From contig JBPOHE010000103.1 of the NCBI GenBank assembly GCA_052035915.1, positions 1-45,208 on the forward strand: a stretch of 45,208 bases of DNA, written 5' to 3'. This document shows, piece after piece, positions 8,278 to 17,051 of this stretch. Position 1 is the stretch's first letter. Every line of letters starts with the position of its first letter. The translations under genes were made by a program, and so were the position numbers. The DNA is from JBPOHE01 sp052035915 (lineage in GTDB: Bacteria > Pseudomonadota > Gammaproteobacteria > Chromatiales > Chromatiaceae). The notes beneath the pieces are model-generated. The model had not been told where the DNA came from. It ran no database searches and worked only from the letters and a program-made list of their open reading frames with translations.

Positions 8278-9279
8278 CTATCGTGTTTCGGCTGGAAAGA
8301 TGACCTTCCAATCTTGTTTCATATCGACGACCGTCCAGCCTTTCGCCCTTGCCTCGTCCAAGCCCTTGTCGAGACGGCCGACCTTGGAGTTTCGATCATA
8401 GGCCCATTCCCGCTCGCCATCGGTGTGGTGAATGTACAGAGCGAAACGCGCTCCCTCCCCGGCGGTGGTCCACTGCAACATCTGCAGGTCGCCGTCGGAG
8501 TTGCCGAAGGCGGCGATCGGGCGGCGGCCGATGTGCTGGTTGATACCCACGGGTTTACCTTCCTTGTCGTCGATGAAGTTCACCTCCGGCAGGCGCACCA
8601 AGGCCGGCTTGCCGTTGCGCAGTGCGTACTTGGTCTTGATGCTGCTGCCAATGACTTGTTCCGGCGGCACGCCATAGACCTTTTCCGCCCATGGGCGCAT
8701 GAACTCGATGCCGCCGCCGGAAACGATGAAGGTTTTGAAGCCGTTCGCACGCAGGTAGGCGAGCAGTTCGAGCATTGGCTGGTACACCATCTCACTGTAG
8801 AGCTTCTTGGTCTTGGGATGCCGTGCCGTGGCGATCCAATCTTTTACAATGGCCGCGAAGGCTTCGGTGGTCATATCCGCGTGCGTTGCCATGACGAGTT
8901 CGAGCAGCGCCTTGTCCCCGCCGGCGAGCGCGGCTTTCACATCACCCTTGAGCAGCGAGGCGAAAGGTTCCTTCCCCACCCATTCAGGATGCCGTGGCGC
9001 AAGCGCCTTGATGCGGTCGAGGGTGAAAAGGAGCTGAAAGTACATCGGCTGCTCGGCCCAGAGCGTACCGTCGTTGTCGAAGGTGGCGATGCGCTCGGGC
9101 GGCGGCACGAAGTCGGGCGAACCTTGCTTCGTCACCTTACCGACGAACTCAAGGATCGCCGCCTTGGCCGGCCCTTCGTTCCACGAAGAGAGCGCTTCCG
9201 CGGCCTGCGCGGTCGCCATGGTGAGCATCAGCAAGGGGCTCGCGACGCTGATGATCCAATGCCTGACTATCGATCTCAT
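8278..9279 (-). CDS. Periplasmic HAD-superfamily hydrolase
   Basis: This 333-aa protein has a signal peptide (hydrophobic SVASPLLMLTMATAQAAEA). HAD motif I is present as ATFDNDGTLW (nucleophile and general acid Asp near residue 68). Motif II appears as FIVSGGG, and motif IV is probably GNSDGD near residue 260. HAD enzymes mostly remove phosphate groups through an aspartyl-phosphate intermediate. Export implies a periplasmic substrate. The start ATG is preceded by AGGAGGAG. It lies 193 bp downstream of the sulfatase and may act with it on the same organic compound, but this is only inferred from position. Confidence 0.8.
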   Translation of the reverse strand: MRSIVRHWIISVASPLLMLTMATAQAAEALSSWNEGPAKAAILEFVGKVTKQGSPDFVPPPERIATFDNDGTLWAEQPMYFQLLFTLDRIKALAPRHPEWVGKEPFASLLKGDVKAALAGGDKALLELVMATHADMTTEAFAAIVKDWIATARHPKTKKLYSEMVYQPMLELLAYLRANGFKTFIVSGGGIEFMRPWAEKVYGVPPEQVIGSSIKTKYALRNGKPALVRLPEVNFIDDKEGKPVGINQHIGRRPIAAFGNSDGDLQMLQWTTAGEGARFALYIHHTDGEREWAYDRNSKVGRLDKGLDEARAKGWTVVDMKQDWKVIFPAETR

Positions 9280-9472
9280 GGATTAGACTCCTCCTCAACC
9301 AATGCCGCGTACCAACCGCTCAACCGCGCTATTCCAAGCTTTCTCATGGAGGTTCCTCTCCCCATCGCTGGGGATTGCGACAGCGCCGACTCTCGACTCT
9401 GGCTGTCTGCGTTAAGCAGGATGGACAGCGCAGGGTCCGCCGTGTTTCCGCCAGCGGACCCCGCGGCTTGAC

Positions 9473-11140
9473 TCAGTTCCCGGTCGGCAGCGGGAGGCTG
9501 ACGCCTTCCTTACCCAACTGCTCCCGAACCCACTGGAACTTCTGGTAATTCGAGATCGTGATCGGGCCGGTGTAGACCTCGCTCTGCAGCTTGCGCGGAG
9601 GGTATTCGAGATAGGTCTTCATCAACTTCCTCACCTCTTCGTTCATGGTAACCAGGGTCCAGGTGCGCTCCGTGTAGCTGTTCATGAAGATGTCATAGCG
9701 CTCCTGGGGATCGGCCCAGAGGTCGAAGATCTGGGGCGCGGTAGCGACATACTTCTCGGGACCCTTCCAGCCGAGGTTGCTGTCCACCGCGAGTCCCCCG
9801 GTCTGGGCCCCGTCGTCGCCACGCAGGTTGAAGACGGCCTTGTAGTTCCCGGCCCGTACCGCACCTGGGCTAAGCTCGTTCTCGGTGAAGTAGAACCACG
9901 AAGTGCGCGGATCCTTACCGGTGCCGAACAGCACCGGCGTGATGTCGTAGCTGTCGAAGATGATCGGCTGGCCCTCGCGGTCCTTGTCCGGCAGCTTCAC
10001 GCCCGCGACCGAGGCGAAGGTGGCCATCAGGTCGAGCCCGCCGACGATGTCGTGGTTCCGGCTACCGGCCTTGATCTTGCCCGGCATGATCGCGATCGCC
10101 GGCACCCGGCTGCCGCCTTCGCGCACCGTGCCCTTGGTGCCGCGGAAGGGCGTGTAGCCCGCGTCCGGATAGACGTCCTGCCAGGCACCGTTGTCCGTGG
10201 TGTAGACGACCAGCGTGTTCTTGTCCAGGCCCAGCGCCTTGAGCTTGTCCATGATGTGGCCGATGCGGGTGTCGAGTTCCACCACCGAGTCGGCGTATTT
10301 GCTCTTGGACAGCGACTTGTGCTCGAACTCGGGCGCCGGCATGTTCGGCTGGTGCACCTTCATGAAGTTGACGTTGATGAAGAACGGCTTGGACTGGTCC
10401 TTCGCGGCCTTCTCCAGGAACTCGATCGCCGCCTTCTCCACGTAACTGTCGAAGAACGGGATGCCGACGACGCCGTCGGGGTAGGTGACGCCGTGCAGCG
10501 TGACGCTCTTGCCGGGTTCGTTGACGTACTGCCCATTGATCTTGAAGTCCTCCTTGGCCTTCTCGCCGGCCTTGCCCGACAGCGACCCCATGGTCACCTT
10601 CTGGAACATGGCGCGCAGCTCCGGGTCCATGTCCGGGAACCAGGTCGGGTCGGCGTAGGTGTAGGCATTGAGGTGATAGAGGCCGACGTACTTCATCTCG
10701 TCGTAGCCCTGCGCGTTGGGCAGCGCGTAATCGGCCTCGCCCAGGTGCCACTTGCCGGTGAAGTAGGTCTGGTAGCCGCCCTGCTTGAGCACCGAGCCCA
10801 GGGTCCACTCCGCTTTCGGCAAACCGCCGCCCTGACCCTGGAAGGCCACGGTGGTCATGCCGCTACGGTTCGGAATACGCCCGGTCTGCATCGCCGCGCG
10901 GCCGGGCGTGCAGCTCGGCTGGGCGTAGAAGTCGAAGAAGGTCATCCCTTCGTCGGCCATCTTGTCGAGATTGGGCGTGGGCATGCCGCGCCCCTCGCCA
11001 CCGCCATAGGGACCGGAGTCACCATAGCCGTGGTCGTCGGCGACGATAAAAAGAATGTTGGGTTTGTCAGCGGCCCAGGCTTGGGCTGCGACGTTCATTG
11101 CCGCAACAGCGGCGAACAGGGTCAGCAGTTTCCTCTTCAC
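9473..11140 (-). CDS. Periplasmic type I (formylglycine-dependent) sulfatase
   Basis: This 555-aa member of the alkaline phosphatase/sulfatase superfamily hydrolyses sulfate esters. The signature CTPGRAAMQTGR supplies the Cys that is oxidised to formylglycine. Metal-binding and catalytic residues are visible as VADDHGYGD, TGKWHLG and TTDNGAW. A signal peptide ends near AQAWAADKP. The start is taken as GTG at 11140 because GGAGG lies eight bases before it. An upstream GTG at 11155 would overlap that ribosome site. No maturation enzyme (FGE or anSME) is encoded in the window. It heads a leftward run of exported proteins. The substrate is unknown, though long arylsulfatase-like relatives act on aromatic or alkyl sulfates. 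Confidence 0.88.
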   Translation of the reverse strand: MKRKLLTLFAAVAAMNVAAQAWAADKPNILFIVADDHGYGDSGPYGGGEGRGMPTPNLDKMADEGMTFFDFYAQPSCTPGRAAMQTGRIPNRSGMTTVAFQGQGGGLPKAEWTLGSVLKQGGYQTYFTGKWHLGEADYALPNAQGYDEMKYVGLYHLNAYTYADPTWFPDMDPELRAMFQKVTMGSLSGKAGEKAKEDFKINGQYVNEPGKSVTLHGVTYPDGVVGIPFFDSYVEKAAIEFLEKAAKDQSKPFFINVNFMKVHQPNMPAPEFEHKSLSKSKYADSVVELDTRIGHIMDKLKALGLDKNTLVVYTTDNGAWQDVYPDAGYTPFRGTKGTVREGGSRVPAIAIMPGKIKAGSRNHDIVGGLDLMATFASVAGVKLPDKDREGQPIIFDSYDITPVLFGTGKDPRTSWFYFTENELSPGAVRAGNYKAVFNLRGDDGAQTGGLAVDSNLGWKGPEKYVATAPQIFDLWADPQERYDIFMNSYTERTWTLVTMNEEVRKLMKTYLEYPPRKLQSEVYTGPITISNYQKFQWVREQLGKEGVSLPLPTGN

Positions 11141-11351
11141 AAACGATTCCTCCACGATTGATTCATGTCACAAAGATCGCTGAAACCATGCGACAGCTGA
11201 ACGACCACAGGCCAAAACCGCCACGCACGAGGAAAAATTGTAGAAGAAAACATTGATCTAGCCTACGGCCCGCCGTCGGAATCCTACTAGCCATTCCTGT
11301 TAGGTCTTTAGTGATTGTCAGGAGAGGAGCCAGCCCGTCCGCTTATCAACA

Positions 11352-11474
11352 CTTCCGGGCATGCGTTCTTTTCGTTGGCTTTTTGTTCTCCAATAGAGAA
11401 CAATACATATATTTATGCCGAGTCGTTCTCGAAAAAAGAACAAAAAAGGGCCATTTTCAGCCAATGCCCGGAAG
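11352..11474 (+). repeat. 123-bp palindromic repeat family, copy B (clearest termini)
   Basis: The ends are perfect 11-bp inverted repeats, CTTCCGGGCAT and ATGCCCGGAAG. The left hairpin is 11385-11401 (GTTCTC, loop CAATA, GAGAAC) and the right hairpin is 11425-11441 (GTTCTC GAAAA AAGAAC). Both hairpins lie exactly 33 bp from their nearer end, so the whole element is a symmetric palindrome. The plus strand carries the family motif GGGCCATTTTCAGCC near the right end. Confidence 0.92.
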
Positions 11475-11580
11475 CGTTGCACACTTACACCGATGCCTCT
11501 TGGGTCTCTCTTGCCTCGGCAGATGAGGTGTTGGCCCCGCGCTCGGCGGCCCTGAAGACTGAGATGTATTCAGAAGTGAT

Positions 11581-11601
11581 ATATTATATTTCATATAATA
11601 T
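11581..11601. promoter_or_regulatory. AT-rich palindrome upstream of the TraB/GumN-like gene
   Basis: ATATTAT and ATAATAT flank a 7-base spacer in an otherwise GC-rich region, 125 bp before the next gene. It could be a promoter region or operator, or simply part of an AT-rich tract. No specific regulator is suggested. Confidence 0.3.
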
Positions 11602-11725
11602 TTCTCACCCCATTCGGGCCGGCTCGACCATGGGCGTCTTGCCTGTATTTTCTTTGCAATACTCAATACAACCCCAGATCAGCCGCGGAGCGCTTCGGGA
11701 AACACCCCGGATCGGAGGAGGCCCC

Positions 11726-12616
11726 ATGAACCTGATTCCCCTGCTTTTCCGTTGCGGCCTCTTGGCTTGGCTGCTCGGCCTGCCGCCTCTGGCGACGGCG
11801 GGCGAGACCGGCTTGCCCTTTCCCCAGGGGCTGTTGTTCCGGGTGGAGAAACCCGGCCTGCCGCCGAGTCATATCTTCGGCTCCATGCATACCGACGATC
11901 CCCGGGCGACCCGCTTGCCGCCCCAGGTGCTGGAGGCGCTGGACGAGTCCACCCTGGTCGCCACCGAGATACTCCTCGACCAGGACCATGGCCAGCAGGC
12001 CAAGTCGGCCCTGATCTTCGACGATGGTCGGGAATTGAGGGCCATCCTCGGTCCCCGGCTCTATGCCCGAACCGTCCAGGCCGCCTTCGATCATGGTCTG
12101 CCCGAGACGCTGATCCGTCATTGCAAACCCTGGGCCGTCGTCAGCCTCTTGAGCGCCCCGCGACCCCGCACCGGGCTGATGGTGGACCTGGTCATCGCGG
12201 AACGGGCCAAGGCCCAGGGCAAGGAGATCCATGGACTGGAAAGCGTCGAGGAACAGATCCAGGTCTTCGACCGCCTCTCCGACGCGGATCAGATCTTCCT
12301 CCTCCTGACCACCCTGGACCGGCGTTACGACTATACCCATCTGCACGAGGTGCTTTTGCGGACTTATCTGCAACGGGATCTGGCGGGTTTGGTGCGGCTC
12401 AGCCAAGAACTCATGGCGGCGGCGGACGAGGATCTCGAACGCCGATTGCTCGCCGGAGCCATCGACAACCGCAATCTTGTCATGACCACCCGCCTGCTGC
12501 CCCTGTTGGAACGGGGACGGGCCTTCATCGCTGTCGGGGCGTTGCATCTGCCGGGGAACCAGGGGATCCTGGGGTTGCTCAGCCAGGAGGGCTACCAGGT
12601 GACCCAGGTGTATTGA
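11726..12616 (+). CDS. TraB/GumN-family exported protein
   Basis: This 296-aa protein has an N-terminal signal (LLAWLLGLPPLATAGE). Both hallmark regions of the TraB/PrgY/GumN family are present: SHIFGSMHTDDPR near residue 50 and RAFIAVGALHLPGNQGI near residue 265. Members are thought to be membrane-associated or periplasmic metal-dependent proteases (Tiki-like fold), with paired GxxH motifs in which the histidines bind metal. The physiological substrate in bacteria is unclear. Start ATG 11726 follows GGAGGAG at 11714-11720. Its stop is 92 bp before mlaA, so the two genes may be co-transcribed. Confidence 0.8.
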   Translation: MNLIPLLFRCGLLAWLLGLPPLATAGETGLPFPQGLLFRVEKPGLPPSHIFGSMHTDDPRATRLPPQVLEALDESTLVATEILLDQDHGQQAKSALIFDDGRELRAILGPRLYARTVQAAFDHGLPETLIRHCKPWAVVSLLSAPRPRTGLMVDLVIAERAKAQGKEIHGLESVEEQIQVFDRLSDADQIFLLLTTLDRRYDYTHLHEVLLRTYLQRDLAGLVRLSQELMAAADEDLERRLLAGAIDNRNLVMTTRLLPLLERGRAFIAVGALHLPGNQGILGLLSQEGYQVTQVY

Positions 12617-12708
12617 CTTCCAGTGTGTCCTTTCCAATCCGACAGGCTATCATTTCCATGTTTTTCACCCCGACCAGGAACCTACAAGGTGCCGAGGCCC
12701 AAGCTCCG

Positions 12709-13479
12709 ATGGCTAATACATCCCTAACCCCAGTCTTTCCCCTTCTCTGCGCCCTCTCGGGGCTGGTTGTCGGCGGTTGCGCCAGTGTCCCGGAAGGTGC
12801 CCAGGACCCCCGCGATCCCTTGCAGGGCTACAACCGTTGGATGACTTCCTTCAACCAGGATTTCGATAAGGCCATCTATACACCCGTCGCCGAGGGCTAT
12901 AAGAAGATCACCCCGGAGCCGATCGATCAGGGCGTCACCAACTTCTTTGCCAATCAACTGGATATCGTCTCATTTCTCAACAACGTCCTGCAGCTCAAAC
13001 CACAACAGGCCGCCTCCAGCCTGGGACGGGTCACGTTCAACTCCACCTTTGGCCTGCTGGGAGTGATCGATGTCGCCACCGCCATGGACATCCCACGCTA
13101 TCGGGAGGATTTCGGCCAAACCTTGGGCCACTGGGGCGTAGGGCCTGGCCCCTACTTCGTCTGGCCGATCCTCGGCCCCAACACGGTGCGCGATTCCGTG
13201 GGAACCGTGGTCGGCTGGTACAGCACCCCGGTTGCCTATCTCGAACCGGCGGCCTGGCCCTGGGGGCTGGCGATACTCTACTCGGTCGACCTGCGCGCCG
13301 ATCTCCTGGGCACCTCCGATATCCTTCAACAGGCGGCCTTGGACCCCTATGTCTTCGTGCGTGACGCCTATCTGCAGAAGCGCCTCAACGATGTCTACGA
13401 CGGGCATCCCCCCAATTCCAACACCGAAGCGCTTTTCGACGAGATCTTGAAGGAGAAGTCCGCCGCGCCGGCGAAATGA
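12709..13479 (+). CDS. mlaA: MlaA/VacJ outer-membrane lipoprotein
   Basis: This 256-aa lipoprotein has a lipobox-like VVGGC and the family core from DPLQGYNRWMTSFNQ to the conserved GVGPGPYFVWPILGP segment. MlaA sits in the outer membrane with porins and removes mislocalised phospholipids from the outer leaflet, passing them to the Mla pathway for return to the inner membrane. The C-terminus (EALFDEILKE) is typical. The start is ambiguous: ATG 12709 gives a signal without basic residues, while ATG 12658 adds 17 residues including an Arg. No mlaBCDEF genes are present here, and in many bacteria mlaA also stands apart from them. Confidence 0.88.
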   Translation: MANTSLTPVFPLLCALSGLVVGGCASVPEGAQDPRDPLQGYNRWMTSFNQDFDKAIYTPVAEGYKKITPEPIDQGVTNFFANQLDIVSFLNNVLQLKPQQAASSLGRVTFNSTFGLLGVIDVATAMDIPRYREDFGQTLGHWGVGPGPYFVWPILGPNTVRDSVGTVVGWYSTPVAYLEPAAWPWGLAILYSVDLRADLLGTSDILQQAALDPYVFVRDAYLQKRLNDVYDGHPPNSNTEALFDEILKEKSAAPAK

Positions 13480-13592
13480 CCTCTGCCTGGGTCCGGCCAA
13501 GAACGCCTGCGATCTCCTTCCCCGCCCGGATCCACAACCTTGCCCTCCAATGGGGCCCGATACTCTCCCCGGGCACCAATTTGGGGAGCGCT

Positions 13593-13610
13593 TTGCTGCA
13601 AGAGCAGCAA
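13593..13610 (+). terminator. Possible terminator after mlaA
   Basis: TTGCTGC and GCAGCAA form a perfect 7-bp stem around AAGA, followed by TTTAATATAAATT. A second dyad just upstream (CTCCCC 13565-13570, GGGGAG 13583-13588) may add to it. The T-run is short, so termination is uncertain. The remainder of the gap to 13776 probably carries the korA promoter. Confidence 0.45.
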
Positions 13611-13776
13611 TTTAATATAAATTAATGACTTAAGCGCACGCGAGAGGTTTTCCAGTCTCCCGGAGCGCACCGAAATAAAAGGCATGATAGTTGCTTAAAA
13701 AAATAAGCGTTCTTTATCCGTATGCAGCTTGCTCTATCATTGGCGCGTTCCTACCATACCGAGGGTCAAAGAAATA

Positions 13777-15510
13777 ATGAACCAGATCCCCTCTCCCCAA
13801 CCAACCGACAGCTTTTCGGTGGCCATCACCGGCTCGGGCGGCAGCGGCGCCGTCACCGCCGGACTCATCCTGCTCGATACCATCGCCCGCGCGGGCTATT
13901 ACGGTTTGATGACCAGATCGGCCGGACCCCAGATCCGTGGCGGCGAATCTGCCGCCATGATCCGTTTCTCCAACACCCCGGTGCATTGCATGGGCGATCA
14001 TTTCGACCTGCTGCTGGGGCTGGATTGGCACAATGTCAGCCGCTTCGTCGACGAGATCCCGCTCGACGCCACCAGCCTGATCCTGTCCGACCCCGAGTCC
14101 GGGGAGGTACCCGAGGTTCTAACCAAGCAAGGGGTCCAGCAACGTGCCTCCCCCTTCAAACGGTACAGCTCGGCGGTCGCCGGCGGTCGTCTGAACATGG
14201 CCGCCATCGGTGCGCTGGGGGCGGTGGCCGGTCTTCCCCTGGAGGCGCTGGAGGCCAGCGTCCGCGACACCCTGAAGGGCAAGGGGGAGGAAAGCATCCG
14301 CCCATCCCTGGAATGTCTGCGGCTCGCCTATACCCAGGAGCAGAGTCAGGCCCCCGCGCCCCAGCTTCCCCTCCCCGAGTCACGCCCGCGCTGGAACATC
14401 AGCGGCAATGAGGCCGGTGGTCTGGGGGCCTTGCGGGGTGGGGTGAAATTCGTCGCCGCCTATCCCATCACCCCCGCCAGCGAGATGCTGGAGTGGATGG
14501 CCCCACGGCTAGAGCAGGTCGGCGGTTCGCTACTGCAGGCCGAGGACGAACTCGCCTCGATCAATATGATCATCGGCTCTTCCTTCGGAGGCATCCCTTC
14601 CCTGACCGCCACCTCAGGTCCAGGACTGAGTCTCATGGTGGAGAGCATGGGACTCGCCGTGACCAGCGAAACCCCGGTGGTGGTGGTCAACGTCATGCGC
14701 GGCGGTCCTTCCACCGGTATTCCCACCAAATCCGAGCAGTCCGATCTGAATATTTCCCTCTATGGGCTGCATGGTGATGCCCCCCACCTGGTGTTGGCGC
14801 CGCTCTCGATCCGCGACTGCACCTTCAGCGTCCAATGGGCGGTAGGCCTGGCGGAGCACCTCCAGACCCTGGCGATCGTGCTGTCCGATCAGATCCTGGG
14901 CCAGTCCCGGGCGGTCACCGATCCCCCCGCCCAACCCGCCGACGCCCTCTCCCGGCTGGTGCCGCCTCAGGCCGAGGAGCGTTACCGTCGCTATACGCTG
15001 ACGGACGATGGAATCTCCCCCATGAGCCAGCCCGGCATCCCGGGTTGCATGTACACCGCCGATGGACTGGAACACAACGAACGGGGAACCCCCTCGAGCA
15101 TGGCGAAGGATCATACCGCCCAATTGGAAAAGCGCCGACGCAAGCTGGAAGGCCATGACTTCGGCGCAGCCTGGGCGGAGATCCAGGGCGAGGGCGATAT
15201 CGGCCTCATCACCTGGGGTTCCTCCTCCGGAGCCAGTTTCGAGGCCGCGGAACGCCTGCGGCAACAGGGACTGGGGATACGGGTGATCGCCCTGCGGCTG
15301 ATCGCCCCCCTGCAACGGGAGGCCCTGCTTCAGGCCCTGCAGGCCATGCGCCGGATCTGGGTGATCGAGCAGAACCAGGGTGCCCAGTTGTTCCATTATC
15401 TGCATGCGGCGCGCACCCTGCCCGAAGGGGCGCGCTCCTATGCCAGACCCGGTCCCCTTCCTTTACGCCCCGGCGAAATCGTCCGGGCCATCCTTGCAGG
15501 AGAAGAATGA
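13777..15510 (+). CDS. korA: 2-oxoacid:ferredoxin oxidoreductase, fused gamma-alpha subunit (2-oxoglutarate type)
   Basis: This 577-aa protein begins with a gamma (catalytic core) domain, VAITGSGGSGAVTAG at about residues 13-27 and RSAGPQIRGGES near residue 50. An alpha pyrimidine-binding domain follows from about residue 210 with GVKFVAAYPITPASEM and LTATSGPGLSLM. With KorB it oxidatively decarboxylates a 2-oxoacid to an acyl-CoA and reduces ferredoxin, or runs in reverse to fix CO2. The gamma-alpha fusion plus a separate beta subunit is typical of 2-oxoglutarate enzymes, but specificity cannot be proven by eye. No ferredoxin-like delta domain is present. Start ATG 13777 follows GAGGG. The stop overlaps the korB start by 4 bases. 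Confidence 0.88.
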   Translation: MNQIPSPQPTDSFSVAITGSGGSGAVTAGLILLDTIARAGYYGLMTRSAGPQIRGGESAAMIRFSNTPVHCMGDHFDLLLGLDWHNVSRFVDEIPLDATSLILSDPESGEVPEVLTKQGVQQRASPFKRYSSAVAGGRLNMAAIGALGAVAGLPLEALEASVRDTLKGKGEESIRPSLECLRLAYTQEQSQAPAPQLPLPESRPRWNISGNEAGGLGALRGGVKFVAAYPITPASEMLEWMAPRLEQVGGSLLQAEDELASINMIIGSSFGGIPSLTATSGPGLSLMVESMGLAVTSETPVVVVNVMRGGPSTGIPTKSEQSDLNISLYGLHGDAPHLVLAPLSIRDCTFSVQWAVGLAEHLQTLAIVLSDQILGQSRAVTDPPAQPADALSRLVPPQAEERYRRYTLTDDGISPMSQPGIPGCMYTADGLEHNERGTPSSMAKDHTAQLEKRRRKLEGHDFGAAWAEIQGEGDIGLITWGSSSGASFEAAERLRQQGLGIRVIALRLIAPLQREALLQALQAMRRIWVIEQNQGAQLFHYLHAARTLPEGARSYARPGPLPLRPGEIVRAILAGEE

Positions 15511-16346
15511 TGGATGCCGCGACCCGCGTTCCAGCCCTCAGGGCGGCTGACTACAAATCCGACATCAAGCCGGTATGGTGCCCGGGCTGTGGGCATTTCG
15601 CCGTGCTTTCCGCCATCACCAAGGCCCTCGCCCACCTCCAGTTGGCCAAGGAACAGGTATCCGTGATTTCGGGCATAGGTTGCTCCTCCCGGGTATCCGC
15701 CTATGTCGACGCCTACGGCTTTCACGGCGTCCATGGCCGCGCCCTGGCGCTGGCTTCCGGGCTCAAGGCCGCCCGTCCGGATCTGACCGTCTTGGTCACC
15801 GGCGGCGATGGCGATGGCTTTTCCATCGGCGGCAACCACTTTCTCCATGCCTGCCGACGCAACATGGACATCACCTACATCGTCATGGACAACGAGGTCT
15901 ATGGCATGACCAAGGGACAGGCCTCCCCCACCACGGCCCCCGACTGGTGTTCCAGCAAGATGACCCCCCATGGACCCGGGGTGCGTCGCTTCCAGCCGGC
16001 GGCCATCGCCCTGGCGGCGGGGGCGAGCTTCATCGCCCGGGGCTTTTCCGGCGATCCCTCGGAACTCACCCAACTCGTGGTGGAGGCCATCCGCCACCCG
16101 GGGTTTTCCTTCGTCCAGGTGCTCAGCCCCTGTCAGACCTTCAGACCCGAACAGAAAGACTGGAAACAGCAGGTCCACCCCTTCCAGACCATGCCGACCT
16201 CCAACGCCGTGGAAGCGGCGCAGATGATCCAGTCCGACGACGGCATGTCCCTGGGCCTGATCTATCGGGAATACCTCCCGGTCTGGCAGCCCTTACCCAA
16301 ACAAAGCAAAATCCTCCCGGAGATCGAGAAGGAGTTCCTGGTATGA
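15507..16346 (+). CDS. korB: 2-oxoacid:ferredoxin oxidoreductase, beta (TPP-binding) subunit
   Basis: This 279-aa subunit carries the thiamine diphosphate motif GGDGDGFSIGGNHF (GDG...N) at about residues 92-105 and MDNEVYGMTKGQASPT. Cysteines in WCPGCGH (residues 24-27), GIGC and SPC are the expected ligands of the single [4Fe-4S] cluster of this family. It partners the KorA subunit encoded immediately upstream. Start ATG 15507 overlaps the korA stop (ATGA), and its own stop overlaps the next gene the same way, so all three are probably translationally coupled. Confidence 0.92.
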   Translation: MMDAATRVPALRAADYKSDIKPVWCPGCGHFAVLSAITKALAHLQLAKEQVSVISGIGCSSRVSAYVDAYGFHGVHGRALALASGLKAARPDLTVLVTGGDGDGFSIGGNHFLHACRRNMDITYIVMDNEVYGMTKGQASPTTAPDWCSSKMTPHGPGVRRFQPAAIALAAGASFIARGFSGDPSELTQLVVEAIRHPGFSFVQVLSPCQTFRPEQKDWKQQVHPFQTMPTSNAVEAAQMIQSDDGMSLGLIYREYLPVWQPLPKQSKILPEIEKEFLV

Positions 16347-16870
16347 GTACGTACCAACATCAGCCGATCACCAGCGTCCCTGAATTCCTCGCCCACGCCC
16401 TCGAACTCGAGGTCGAATCCGGGGAACGCTACCGCATGCTGGCCGACAGCATGGAGATCCACAACAATACCGAGGTCGCCGATCTGTTCAGCAAGATGGC
16501 CCATTACAGCGACCTCCACGCCCAGGAAGTGGCGCAACGGGCCGCCGCCTTCAATCTTCCCGCCATCGCCCCCTGGAGCTTCAAATGGAGTTGTCCGGAC
16601 ACACCTGAAGCGCCCTGCATGGAAGAGGCCAACTATCTCATGACCACCGCCCAGGCCTTGCGCCTGGCCTTGCACAACGAAATCCGCGGGCGGGATTTCT
16701 ATGCCCATGTCTCGGCCATCACCCCCGACCCCGAGGTCTCCCGTCTGGCCCGGGAGATGGCGGACGAAGAGCAGGAGCATGTGGTGTTACTGGAGATCTG
16801 GGTGGCCCAGGTGGCCCCGCAAAACGAAGAACCGCTGGAGGATCTCGATCCGCCCAACATCACGGAGTAA
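16343..16870 (+). CDS. Ferritin-like / rubrerythrin-type diiron protein
   Basis: This 175-aa, all-helical protein has two ExxH-type half-sites. The first is ALELEVESGERYRML followed by HYSDLHAQEV. The second is ALHNEIRGRDFYAHV followed by DEEQEHVVLLE. These are the helix-pair metal ligands of ferritin-like diiron proteins such as rubrerythrin erythrin domains. No C-terminal rubredoxin CxxC domain is present, only a CPDTPEAPC pair mid-protein. Coupling to korAB by an ATGA overlap suggests it protects the oxygen-sensitive Fe-S enzyme from peroxide or oxygen, or handles iron for it. That role is an inference. Confidence 0.8.
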   Translation: MSTYQHQPITSVPEFLAHALELEVESGERYRMLADSMEIHNNTEVADLFSKMAHYSDLHAQEVAQRAAAFNLPAIAPWSFKWSCPDTPEAPCMEEANYLMTTAQALRLALHNEIRGRDFYAHVSAITPDPEVSRLAREMADEEQEHVVLLEIWVAQVAPQNEEPLEDLDPPNITE

Positions 16871-16891
16871 CGCCCGCAGCCGCTACTCGTC

Positions 16892-16910
16892 GCCCCGAGC
16901 CCTTCGGGGC
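16892..16910 (+). terminator. GC-rich hairpin after the korAB operon
   Basis: GCCCCGA and TCGGGGC form a 7-bp stem around GCCCT, 22 bases after the last stop. There is no T-tract, so it could be a terminator or only an mRNA 3' end stabiliser. Confidence 0.4.
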
Positions 16911-17051
16911 AAGGCGGCGAGCGGCCTCTCCCCCTGTTCGGAGCCACGACCCAGGTCTCTTTTCTCCCATGGAACGGCCGGCTCCATCAGGCTATAGTTT
17001 TTCTGGAAGCTGTTACCTAGCCTGTGTTTCGTCCAGCCTCCAGCCCGGATA

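Larger units (their letters stand above)
11141..11725. other. Divergent intergenic region with repeat copy B
   Basis: This 585-bp gap separates the leftward sulfatase from the rightward TraB/GumN-like gene. It holds repeat copy B and an AT-rich palindrome at 11581-11601. An open frame runs through the repeat into the TraB/GumN gene, but its N-terminal part is translated repeat and is not credible. Confidence 0.6.

Noticed and set aside
11315..11725. N-terminal extension of the TraB/GumN-like frame and other ORFs containing FSNREQ-like peptides
   Set aside because: These residues come from reading through the 123-bp repeats. The real gene starts at 11726 with a good ribosome site and signal peptide.
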